Source of the DNA: Cymbomonas tetramitiformis
Lineage: Eukaryota; Chlorophyta; Pyramimonadophyceae; Pyramimonadales; Pyramimonadaceae
NCBI GenBank assembly: GCA_001247695.2
Contig: LGRX02025797.1
Location: 1 to 15,330, forward strand
Direction: 5' to 3'
DNA length: 15,330 nucleotides
Made by a program: the position numbers and the translations under genes. Positions 1 through 8,300 of this stretch are shown one piece after another; positions within the stretch are counted from its first letter, which is position 1, and every line of letters starts with the position of its first letter. The notes under the pieces were generated by a model. The model had not been told where the DNA came from, did not search any database, and worked only from the letters and a program-made list of their open reading frames with translations.

Positions 1-3000
1 TAGAGTCTGGAGGGGACCAGGTCGCTCATATTCCGCTTGCAGCGCTTTGAGGAACTGGCCTCCTGATATCTGCTGATGCAGGTCTCGAACGCTGGCCGCT
101 TCTCCAGTACGCACGATAGGAGGGGGGGAACTCGTTTTCCTTTCCCGCTTGACACGCTGTCGAGCTGGAGGGGCGTACACCACTAGCAGGGGCCAAGGCA
201 GATCCAGAAGGGCTTCATCCGGGGCGGCGAACATCTGCACAGGTTCTCCTTGAGCGTCATGGGTAGGAATAATGTACTCCACTCTCATTCCCGCAGATCT
301 GAACAACTGCCGCCACTGTGGCATGCGAGATTGAAAGTCAGGAAGGACGAAGAGAGCTGAAGTATTCTCAGGGTCCACATATTTCCTCAGTACGGCCTCG
401 ATGGTCAAATGGTTGGAGGAGAAGGGAGGATTACACCAGACGTTCAACCCTCGCCAGTTTTCCTTCAAGCAGTCCGTCCAGTAGCGGTTGACCTGACGAT
501 TCTTTCCTCCCAAGTCGCAACAGGCGTCCACCTCGAAGGGTCCATATTCTTGACTCAAGAAGTCGAACATGTCCGCCCGGAACTTCCAGTCCTGTCGATC
601 GCTGGGCTCCAGGAGTCTGGTTGAAGCCTCGCTGCACTTCGGCGTTGCTGAGAAATCAACAAGGGTCTTCCTGGGAGAAGGGGGTGAGGATGCTGTCAGT
701 TTGCCAGAGCGCGTCTGAACTGCCAGGGTGGCTTTCTCGTACCCAGTTTCGGCCAGCTGCAGGGTATGTAAGGCGTCCATCCAGAGTTGAGGGGAGTCCA
801 TCCAGGTGAGAGTCCCACTGTACGCGAGGACTGGTTCAGGCTCTTTGGTCTTGGCGCTGTTGGACTTGCGCTCCTTCAACTTGTTGGGATCTACCACTCC
901 CAGGGGCGCGCGTCCTTGGCGGGACTCTTTACCAGCTGCAGGTCGAAACTTGCTGGCAGTGTCTGCGGCCGAGGGAGGTCGCTGCGGTTTCCCAGTAACC
1001 GGATGCACAAAGCCAGCTTCTACCAGTCCTTCTCTCGCGGAAATTTCCTTGTAGTCGGGTCGCCTGGACAGAGCGTCTGGAACCCAGAGTAGCGCCCCAG
1101 GGATGTATTCCATCTCGGGTACCCCTACCTCCACTAGATCCATGTACCATCGGGCTTGGCGTCGGCTGAGAGGTTGTCCGGGTGCCATTAACCAGACTAG
1201 GGGCTTGTGGTCACCCTGCAATTGGAACTCAGTCCAAATGAGGTAGTGTCGCCAAGTTTGCGTAGTGCAGTGATGGAGAGCGCAGAGTTCTCTTTCGCCA
1301 GCATGGTAGTTCTGCTCGGCTCCATTAAACTGTCTGCTCTCAAAGGCGATAGGTTGCAATCCATTTCCTACGTCTTGCATCAGTACTCCCCCTAGTGCCA
1401 CTCCACTGGCGTCAGTTTGTACCACGAAAGGATGCCGTCCTTCGGCCGCCGCTTTCATATCGGGTAGCGCCAGAGTGGGGGAAGAACATAGCGCCTTCTT
1501 AATCTCCTCGAAAGCCCAACGCTGCATGGGTCCCCATAGCCAAGCGACATCCCCTTTGGTGAGCTGAGTCAAGGGTTGTGCTACTTCAGAGAAGCCCAGC
1601 ATGTACCGCCGGTAGTACCCAGCCAACCCCAAAAATTGGCGCACATGCGTGGCGTTTTCCAGAGCGGGCCAGTCCCTGATGGCGGCCAGCTTGTCATGTT
1701 GAGGTTGACTTCCTTCCCGTGAGATCACGTGCCCCAGAAAGCGTATCTGGGTCTGCAATAGTTGACACTTAGACTCTTTGAGGTAGATACCCTGGTTCTC
1801 ACAGACTTCGAGAAATTGCTGGAGATGTGAAAGATGCTCCTCCAAGGTGTTGCTGAAGAGGATACAATCGTCCAGGAATATTCTTACAAAAGGAAGATGT
1901 CCCAGAGCGCGCTGCATGCGTCTCTGATAGCAGGAAGGACTGTTGGTCAACCCCATGGGCATCACCAACCACTCATACGAGCCATAGGGAGAAGTGAACG
2001 CCGTCTTTTCCACATCCTCAGACGCCATAGCCATCTGCCAGAATCCATCGACCGCATCGAAGGAGGAGAAGTACTTGGCCCCATGCATGGAGTCGAACAA
2101 CTGCTGAATGTCGGGAAGTGGATATTTGTCCTTGACAGTCAGGCTGTTGATGGCTCGGAAGTCGCAGACCATTCTGAGTACTTCAGGTTTCCCAGGCTTG
2201 GGAACCATCAGCACTGGTGCAGCGAACGGACTTGAGGAAGGTCTGATGTAGCCCTTGCTCAGGAGTTCATCCAGGCGTTCTCGCAATTGAGTCAGCTCCA
2301 CCATGGACATCTTGTAGGGCCTCTTAGCGGGCGCGATGCCATTCCATCCCTCTTGCAGTCTCACGTGGGCCACTTCATCTTTTCGCAGGGCGTCAAAGTT
2401 GGGCAGCGCTTCGCGAATTACTCGAGGTGAAAAGGACTCGATCAGCTCCTGAAACTTCTTTCTCCACTCGGGGGAGATTGAAGGGTCCTCCAAATTCTCG
2501 CTGGTGGCCACCGCTGATAACATCGAAGTCCCTACCAGAGGTGTCGCATAGGCCACTAAGATGTCGTGGGGTGTCGCGGCACTGTCCATTCCCGCATATC
2601 TGCGCCGATAGGCTTTGATCTCCTTGGTCGCTTGAGCCGCTGATAACATTACCATCGGTTCCAGAGCCATCGCGGTTCTCTCGCCTTTGCGTGTAGGGCT
2701 ACGCCCTGGCGAACATCCCCGTATCCGCACGGATTTGCCATGCTGGCGAAACTTGACTGATCCCCACCCATCATAGTCCAGCGTGACCGGCGAGAGGTGT
2801 CTCAACCACCTTCCTCCGAGTACAATGTCCACCTTGATGCCCAAAGGAAGTACTCGCATCTTGATGACCTCGGAGTAAGTCCCCTCGGAAGTCTCGGCGG
2901 TCAGCTTGCCGTAAGCGACTTGCGCAGAGGTCTGCACTGACCCATCCGCGAGGGTAACGTTCAGCGGCATCCCATTAGCGCGAACTGTGAGGTTCAATCT

Positions 3001-5289
3001 CTTGACGCACTCACTGGAGATGAATTCATCCGAGGCACCCGAATCCACCAGCACGCGCACTCGCTGTCCCTTCAGCAAGGCCCAGAACACCAATAGCAGC
3101 GTTCCCTCTTTGTCCCGAATCGCAGTCAGCTGACTGTCCTGGTTCCACATTACTTGACCATCGCGTCGCAGATGTGCACAGATGGCTGCTCGCACTGGGT
3201 GATGCAAAGGTACGCGCTGCTTAGACCGGATAGGTCTTGTGCGCGGTGGTGCAGGCTGCGAACGAGGATCCGGACCAAAGTACCATCCACCTTCCAGGTC
3301 GCGATCTGCTTGTAGCTGCCGCTCCTTAGCGCGTCGCTCTTGTCCCTGAGCGCGTCGTCTGGCGCGGCTCTGCGTGCGGCTTTCCAGAGGGTAAGAGCGA
3401 AGAGGTTGGATGGACATCTTCTCCTCCTCTTCCTCCCCAGCGCTGTCTTCTGGTTCGGACTTTTGAGTGAACGAGGGGGGTTCTTCTTCCCGCGGTGCCG
3501 CCTGGGCGTTGGTGACGTTCGCTGGTGCTGCCACTGCTTCATTACCTTCCAGGATCGGCCGCAGACGATGGCGTTGCTGTTTCTGAATGGTCAGTAGCAG
3601 TTCCAGGTGGGTTTCCTCCTGGATGGTTTTCAGGGGAGTCGGCTCCACTCCTTCTGTCACCGTTGTCAGCACACTTGGGTTGTTCTCCGATCTGGCGGCG
3701 GCCAGCTGTCGCTCCATCAACTGCTGCGTGAAGTTGAGCGACCGCTGGGAGTCCTCGAGGTCAGAAATGTCCCCAGAAGTTGCGGGCTGAGAACTGGATG
3801 GAGATAAGGTCAAATCCAGAGTTGTCGCGGGATTCGCATCTGATGGTTCCGCTGAGTCCAGGGAGAGTGAATCACCACTTGCTGTTGAGGGTAGAGCCAG
3901 GTGAGCAGCCTCCTCCGCTGCTTCCCTTTCTCGCTGGTTCCATTGGTGCACCCTGTATAGACTGCACCATGCGTCTGGAATTCCTACATCTCCACCAGAA
4001 CCTGGGATAGTACCGCACTCGGTCTCCAGAGATAGCTGAACTGCTCCTTCGGTTATCGTTAGGTCAGGGGTGACCTTCCCATGCCATCTGTACCAGCGGC
4101 GGCGATATCTGCGCCACCCTTCTGGTACCCATGCATTTCTCCATTTCTCATTCTCCTTTACCAGCGCTGCCGCGGCCATGTGCTCCGGGTGCGTCATCTC
4201 TCTCCAAGCACGCGTGCGATCCGCCAGTGACTCTGCTCGAAGTCCTGGTGGTTCATCTCCCAGCCTCGTAACCTCTGCCTCATGCTGCAGTCGGTCTCGT
4301 ACCGTCTTCGGAGTTCTGCTGCGAGGTTTTCCAGTGCGCTTGCGCGCTGCACTCGTAGTGCTCTCTGCGCTTAAGGACGCCCTCTCTGCCAAGGCTGGAC
4401 ACGCTGCTGGTCGAGACGTCGAAGGAAACACCTCAGGTCGAAGTTTAAAAGGTGGGGGTTCTGAAGCTGGGCCAGTTTTTGAAGTTCCACCCCCTTCCTC
4501 CCCACTGTCGTCCAGAGGGTGTGAAACCGCGGGTAGCGTTACATCCTGAATCCGCTGCCTCAAGGCTCGCATACGCTCCACCGGAGCTTTTCTCGGTACC
4601 CGCGGTCGAGGAGTGTTCCGCCAGGGGGTGTTGAGTGGGTTGAAGGTCCACTGGGTCTCCTCTTCCTGACCCTCATCCTCATCCAGTGCTGCCAGTACTG
4701 ATGCCTCAGGGTTAGGGTTAGGGTTAGGGTTAGGGTCTGTGGGGTCAACGCGGGGCGTTTCGCCACGCTCGCGTTGTGGAGCCCGATGGCGATCACCAGT
4801 TCCAAGGGAGCGATCTACACTGAACATAACGGGAGGCTTGGAGCGCTCAGGCGACGAAGTGGGTGACCTTCGTGGCGACCGCTGATGGCGCCGGGACACT
4901 AAGTGATGTTCTCGCCGGCCCTGCTCAGTGGAAAGGTTCGCTGTGTAAACAGCGGTACTGGTCAACGAGGGTTCATCCCGTAGGGTTCTGGTTCTGTCGA
5001 GATGGCGTTGTCGCCTCTGATCGGCAGACCAGGTGAATCCGTACCCTCGAGCGGCCAGAGGGTTGGGGGGTGGCGGAGGCTCTTTCTGGATATTCCCCCG
5101 GTTGTGGGCGAAGGCTGTACTCCTTGCCCAGGGGCGGTTACCCATACCGCCCTGTCGCCGGCGTCCCGCCGGCAGGAAGACACTCAGTCCTCCTCTTCCG
5201 CAGATTGCTGACCCGAGGAGGACGCTGCGGCCGATTCCTCGTTCTGAAAATACTCCAGCGCTTCCGCTTCCTCTTCCAAATCCTCCCAT
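1..5289 (-). CDS. pol: Pol polyprotein, partial (protease, reverse transcriptase, RNase H, Dam-like methyltransferase)
   Basis: The frame is open from an ATG at 5289 to base 1, 1763 codons without a stop; I checked the pol frame codon by codon through the RT, RNase H and methyltransferase part. Numbering from that ATG: an unrecognised Pro/Arg/Glu-rich region at 1 to about 745, with a PN repeat at 186-194 and a basic Trp-rich patch at 392-402; retropepsin VDSGAS at 748-753; RT palm with first Asp 1078 (FDAVDGFWQM) and FLDD Asp 1140/1141; a Ty3-type linker (QFLGLAGYYRRYM); RNase H with Asp 1293 (TDASG), Glu 1334 and Asp 1360 (GDHKPL); and an N6-adenine-methyltransferase-like domain at about 1570-1690. 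The frame is -1 relative to gag. Translation could come from a -1 ribosomal frameshift in the overlap, or from the ATG at 5289, which has a strong context (A at -3, G at +4). The true N-terminus is therefore uncertain. No integrase zinc finger or DDE domain is reached inside the window. Confidence 0.93.
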   Translation of the reverse strand, partial: MGGFGRGSGSAGVFSERGIGRSVLLGSAICGRGGLSVFLPAGRRRQGGMGNRPWARSTAFAHNRGNIQKEPPPPPNPLAARGYGFTWSADQRRQRHLDRTRTLRDEPSLTSTAVYTANLSTEQGRREHHLVSRRHQRSPRRSPTSSPERSKPPVMFSVDRSLGTGDRHRAPQRERGETPRVDPTDPNPNPNPNPEASVLAALDEDEGQEEETQWTFNPLNTPWRNTPRPRVPRKAPVERMRALRQRIQDVTLPAVSHPLDDSGEEGGGTSKTGPASEPPPFKLRPEVFPSTSRPAACPALAERASLSAESTTSAARKRTGKPRSRTPKTVRDRLQHEAEVTRLGDEPPGLRAESLADRTRAWREMTHPEHMAAAALVKENEKWRNAWVPEGWRRYRRRWYRWHGKVTPDLTITEGAVQLSLETECGTIPGSGGDVGIPDAWCSLYRVHQWNQREREAAEEAAHLALPSTASGDSLSLDSAEPSDANPATTLDLTLSPSSSQPATSGDISDLEDSQRSLNFTQQLMERQLAAARSENNPSVLTTVTEGVEPTPLKTIQEETHLELLLTIQKQQRHRLRPILEGNEAVAAPANVTNAQAAPREEEPPSFTQKSEPEDSAGEEEEEKMSIQPLRSYPLESRTQSRARRRAQGQERRAKERQLQADRDLEGGWYFGPDPRSQPAPPRTRPIRSKQRVPLHHPVRAAICAHLRRDGQVMWNQDSQLTAIRDKEGTLLLVFWALLKGQRVRVLVDSGASDEFISSECVKRLNLTVRANGMPLNVTLADGSVQTSAQVAYGKLTAETSEGTYSEVIKMRVLPLGIKVDIVLGGRWLRHLSPVTLDYDGWGSVKFRQHGKSVRIRGCSPGRSPTRKGERTAMALEPMVMLSAAQATKEIKAYRRRYAGMDSAATPHDILVAYATPLVGTSMLSAVATSENLEDPSISPEWRKKFQELIESFSPRVIREALPNFDALRKDEVAHVRLQEGWNGIAPAKRPYKMSMVELTQLRERLDELLSKGYIRPSSSPFAAPVLMVPKPGKPEVLRMVCDFRAINSLTVKDKYPLPDIQQLFDSMHGAKYFSSFDAVDGFWQMAMASEDVEKTAFTSPYGSYEWLVMPMGLTNSPSCYQRRMQRALGHLPFVRIFLDDCILFSNTLEEHLSHLQQFLEVCENQGIYLKESKCQLLQTQIRFLGHVISREGSQPQHDKLAAIRDWPALENATHVRQFLGLAGYYRRYMLGFSEVAQPLTQLTKGDVAWLWGPMQRWAFEEIKKALCSSPTLALPDMKAAAEGRHPFVVQTDASGVALGGVLMQDVGNGLQPIAFESRQFNGAEQNYHAGERELCALHHCTTQTWRHYLIWTEFQLQGDHKPLVWLMAPGQPLSRRQARWYMDLVEVGVPEMEYIPGALLWVPDALSRRPDYKEISAREGLVEAGFVHPVTGKPQRPPSAADTASKFRPAAGKESRQGRAPLGVVDPNKLKERKSNSAKTKEPEPVLAYSGTLTWMDSPQLWMDALHTLQLAETGYEKATLAVQTRSGKLTASSPPSPRKTLVDFSATPKCSEASTRLLEPSDRQDWKFRADMFDFLSQEYGPFEVDACCDLGGKNRQVNRYWTDCLKENWRGLNVWCNPPFSSNHLTIEAVLRKYVDPENTSALFVLPDFQSRMPQWRQLFRSAGMRVEYIIPTHDAQGEPVQMFAAPDEALLDLPWPLLVVYAPPARQRVKRERKTSSPPPIVRTGEAASVRDLHQQISGGQFLKALQAEYERPGPLQTL
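215..600 (-). other. Dam-like DNA N6-adenine methyltransferase domain inside Pol
   Basis: About 200 residues after RNase H, Pol reads D-W-K-F, then GPFEVDACCDLGGKN (Asp 1588), RYWTDCLKENWRGLNVWCNPPFS (NPPF at 1620-1623), and later ALFVLPDF with a Trp soon after. This layout (D-x-A-x-D, Trp-x-G-x3-W-x-NPPF, hydrophobic strand ending in LP) matches the phage-type DNA N6-adenine methyltransferase family known as Dam / PF05869. NPPF corresponds to the catalytic DPPY/NPPY/F motif of N6-adenine enzymes. Related domains are established in DIRS-type tyrosine-recombinase retrotransposons; I infer the same domain here in a pol with Ty3-style protease, RT and RNase H. Whether it methylates DNA, cDNA or nothing cannot be told from sequence. 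The key NPPF residues are intact. Confidence 0.8.
1140..1480 (-). other. RNase H domain of Pol (Ty3 type)
   Basis: The blocks FVVQTDASGVALGGVL (Asp 1293), YHAGERELCAL (Glu 1334) and FQLQGDHKPLVWL (Asp 1360) match the D-E-D layout of Ty3/gypsy RNase H, including the Y-x4-REL-x-A-L and DHK-x-L signatures. It is followed by a Trp/Arg-containing stretch and DALSRRPD, the usual end of this domain in Ty3 elements. All catalytic acids that I can place are present. Confidence 0.9.
1790..2420 (-). other. Reverse transcriptase domain of Pol
   Basis: Palm-domain blocks appear in order: RMVCDFRAIN; KYPLPDIQQLFD; FSSFDAVDGFWQM with catalytic Asp 1078; KTAFTSPYGSYEW; MPMGLTNSP; and VRIFLDDCILFS with Asp 1140/1141. 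This order and spacing are typical of Ty3/gypsy. The YxDD box is FLDD here, a conservative aromatic replacement, and all three catalytic aspartates are kept, so the enzyme should be competent. The thumb and connection (RFLGHVIS, QFLGLAGYYRRYM) continue without a break into RNase H. Confidence 0.93.
2690..3110 (-). other. Retropepsin-like aspartic protease domain of Pol
   Basis: The catalytic motif reads V-D-S-G-A-S-D-E-F-I (Asp codon 3045-3043, residue 749) after the hydrophobic strand VRVLVD. Downstream, I-V-L-G-G-R-W-L looks like the second conserved element of retropepsins (ILG followed by hydrophobics). The order protease before RT in one frame is normal for Ty3/gypsy Pol. The presence of a protease argues against a classical DIRS element, since DIRS-type pol genes are usually described without one. 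Domain edges are approximate. Confidence 0.85.
4709..4736 (+). repeat. Internal telomere-type (GGGTTA)n tract within pol
   Basis: Four GGGTTA units plus GGGT run without a mismatch on the plus strand (CCCTAA on the coding strand). They encode Pro-Asn-Pro-Asn-Pro-Asn-Pro-Asn-Pro at Pol residues 186-194. The 6-bp unit is a multiple of three, so the frame is kept. Confidence 0.95.
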
Positions 5290-5316
5290 TCTGTTTCCAG
5301 CGCTGCGATATGAGAT
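5184..5316 (-). promoter_or_regulatory. gag/pol overlap (-1 frame), site of recoding or internal initiation
   Basis: The pol frame is closed upstream by a TGA (5319-5317) and gag ends at 5184, so any gag-to-pol frameshift must happen in these 133 nt. I see no canonical X XXY YYZ slippery heptamer in the gag frame. The closest weak candidate is the T-rich GAG TAT TTT CAG. The pol frame has an ATG at 5289-5287 with a strong context, so leaky or re-initiation is an alternative. Confidence 0.55.
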
Positions 5317-8300
5317 TCATTTGCAGCGCGGCGGCGTGCCAAACGAGCTGGGGCGTCAGCAATCCAGGCTCGTTTCTTGGCCTCGTCGGGACAGTTAGCC
5401 CATAAATGGGAGTCAGAGTTGCAGACGTAACATCGGCGTGGCGGCCTGGTCAATCCCGCCGGGCTGGGCGGCACGGCGTGCTGCACCCTGAGGTCGGCGG
5501 GGTCGGGGTCAGTAGCATCTTCCTCCCCAGCGTCCTGCACGGCGTTAAGTCTGGAGGACGAGCGACCATTCCTCCAGGCAGGACTTCGGTTCGCAGGTGC
5601 AGAGACGGGAGAGGTTCGTGCTGCGGTCAGAGCTTCACTGCGCTCCAATTTGGTGGCCACAGTGATGATATGCTGCAGCGCGGTGGATCCGGGATGATTG
5701 CTTTCCCAATCCGCTGGACTTTGCAGATCCAACCGATCCTCAATAAGGCGATCCATGACAGCTTGCTTCAGTCGCAGTCCAGACCAGAACTGATATAATA
5801 GCTGCTGTTGGCTGATGGCGTGGCAGTTGGGCATGGCGTCTGCCAATAACTGGACTACCTCGTGCCAGGATACCAGACGAGTAGCGAACAAACGCGCAGT
5901 CTCTTCTCGTCGCTGCGCCATGCGCATCACTGTCCCCGCTAGTCCTACCAGCGCGATGTCATCCAGTACGCTCCTGGCTACGTCGGCCAGGAAAGGCGCC
6001 AAAGTGGCGTAACGCCGGTTCCAGGCCTCCGAGTTCATCATCCCACCTTGCTTGAGAAAAGTTAGGGATCGCGGCTGTAGTTTGCGTTGAGCCACTTCCT
6101 TCAAGATCTCCGGCATGGTGATCATGGTTAGGTCTAGGCGATAAGCACTCATGCGACCCAGGGCGAAGGTGACTACGCCCATTGACAGAAAATTGACCAG
6201 CGCTTCAGAAAAAGGTGGAAGCGCGGCAATATCTGCGTCAGTGGTGATTAGGTCAGCGGAGGAGGGGTACATAGGAATGTCTCTGATCAGCTTGAGCACA
6301 TCAGCCACTGTCTTGGATTCTCGGTAGACATCACTTGGGGAAGCCGCTCCCATAAGATCGTGGTGCCCTGGGAATTGAGAAAGGCGCTGGTCTACTGGCA
6401 GGAGTCCCGGGGCCGCTGGCAAGGAATTTCCAGGCGATCTGTACTCTGCTGCGCTGGGAACACCAGAGGGAAACCGATTGACGCCCAGTCTAGCCGGGAC
6501 TGTGGCGGGAGTTGGTTGGTTGCCAGCCGCCATTCCTCTAAACAAGTACGCCTCGGAAGATGAAAATGCTGCCCAGATTTGGAGTCCCAGGGGGTCAAAT
6601 TCTGTCAGCTCGGACTCTAAGGCATTTTCCGCGATGGTTACCCATGAGTACAAGGGCAGGCGTCTCTGCTGAGTTCCAGTACGGCTTTCCGCGCAACGCC
6701 GCGCTTCATCCACTTGCGTTTTCTCCACTTCCAGAGTGAAAGCGTCACTGTCCTCAATCTCAGTCAGGCGCACAGGAGTATGCACTGACCCATGCTGCGC
6801 CAGGTCTTGGATGTCCACTCCGATGTGCCGCATAGTCATCCAAATCCGATTGGTATCGGTTATGAAGTGACTGGCGCTTCCAGGCATGGTTGGCAGTCGG
6901 TAAGAGTATTGTGCCTCAGCGCCGTGGCTGACAGTAACTGCGGAGGAAGAGGACAGGTGATTTCTCAACCAGAAGGAGGCTCCTTCTAAAGTCCATAACA
7001 ACACGTCTAGACGCCGGTGTCGTGGTTCACCATTGTCTGAAGGCGGGGGCGAGTTTCCTGGTGACGGTTGATCAGGCTCAGCGGAGTCAGAGGGCGATGA
7101 GCCGGTAGCCGGTGGATCTGGCTGAAATGGTGCCGGCGCCGGATGAGCCGGTGCCGGAGCCGGCTGGGCCGGTGCTGGAGCCGGTTGAGCCGGTGCGGGA
7201 ACCGGTTGAGCCGGTGCTGGTACCAGCCAGGGACCTGATCCAGCTGCTGGCGCCGGTGCACCTGGTAAACCGCTCGCCCATCCTAAGGTGTGCTGGTAGG
7301 GCGTCATAGGTGGAGCGCCCACTGCTGGTAGAACTGAAGTCAGATGTGGATAGTGTTGGAGCACTTGCTGATGCAGATTTTGCATGTACTCTGATACCTC
7401 TAACATCATCTGATTCTGCATTAGGGATTGATGCTGAGAGTTCAGTGCGGGGACAGAGGCATCTGAGGGCGTTCTGGCTGAGGCGGGGTCAGAGAAGAGT
7501 GCTCTGCGCTGTTCTGCCAGGCGCTGCTGGTTCTGTTCCCATCTCTGATGGCGCCTCTCCCGGCGAGAAAGCTGGTTCACTGAGTCTGAGTTCAGAGGTA
7601 AGTTTCTGACTGGAATTCTGCTGAGGACATCTGCTTGAGAAGGGGGTTCGATGACTGGTAGGTTGCGGTTAAGATGCGGCTGGTAGGCTGCGATTCCAAT
7701 GCTACGCCTGAGTGCGAGGTCTGCGTAACTGACTGAGCTGACTGGCTGCTCCGTAGTTGTTGAGGTCAGCGAGGTAGTCAAAGGTCTGGACTCGCGGTTC
7801 AACAGGGACTCGGGCATATCCGTAGTTGTTGAGGTCAGCGAGGTAGTCAAAGGTCTGGACTCGCGGTTCAACAGGGACTCGGGCATATCCGTAGTTGTTG
7901 AGGTCAGCGAGGTAGTCAAAGGTATGGACTCGCTGTTCAACAGGGACTCGAGCATATCCGTAACCGTAGCTGCCTCCGTAGTCGCCTGAGTCAGTGAGGG
8001 CGTCAGTGAAGTTGCCTCGCTGTCTTTCTCGGACTCGAAAGTCACCGATAACCTTGCCATAGAGTCACCGATCACCTTAGGTTCCGTAACGGTATCGGTA
8101 ATCGGTGAGGTCAGAGAGTCACCGTTCACCTTCTCCGTAAGCGGCGATGTCAGCGAATGCCCAGAACATGCTATGCTTATGTGGCGTGGGCCACCTGTCA
8201 AGCCGGAGCCACCTGTCCTCCCCGCTGCCCCCACCTCCCCGTTGCTTGTTGAGGAGGGAGTTGGATGCATTGAGTGTGCCATGAGTTCGCCAGCCATGCT

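Noticed and set aside
3150..3542. 130-codon minus-strand open frame within pol
   Set aside because: It is out of frame with the continuous pol frame, which carries the protease and neighbouring sequence; it is a shadow.
4709..4736. True chromosome end or telomere-fusion scar
   Set aside because: The tract is short, lies inside an intact coding frame and is flanked on both sides by retroelement sequence.
7751..7957. CRISPR-like array
   Set aside because: The copies are directly adjacent with no unique spacers and encode an in-frame protein repeat.
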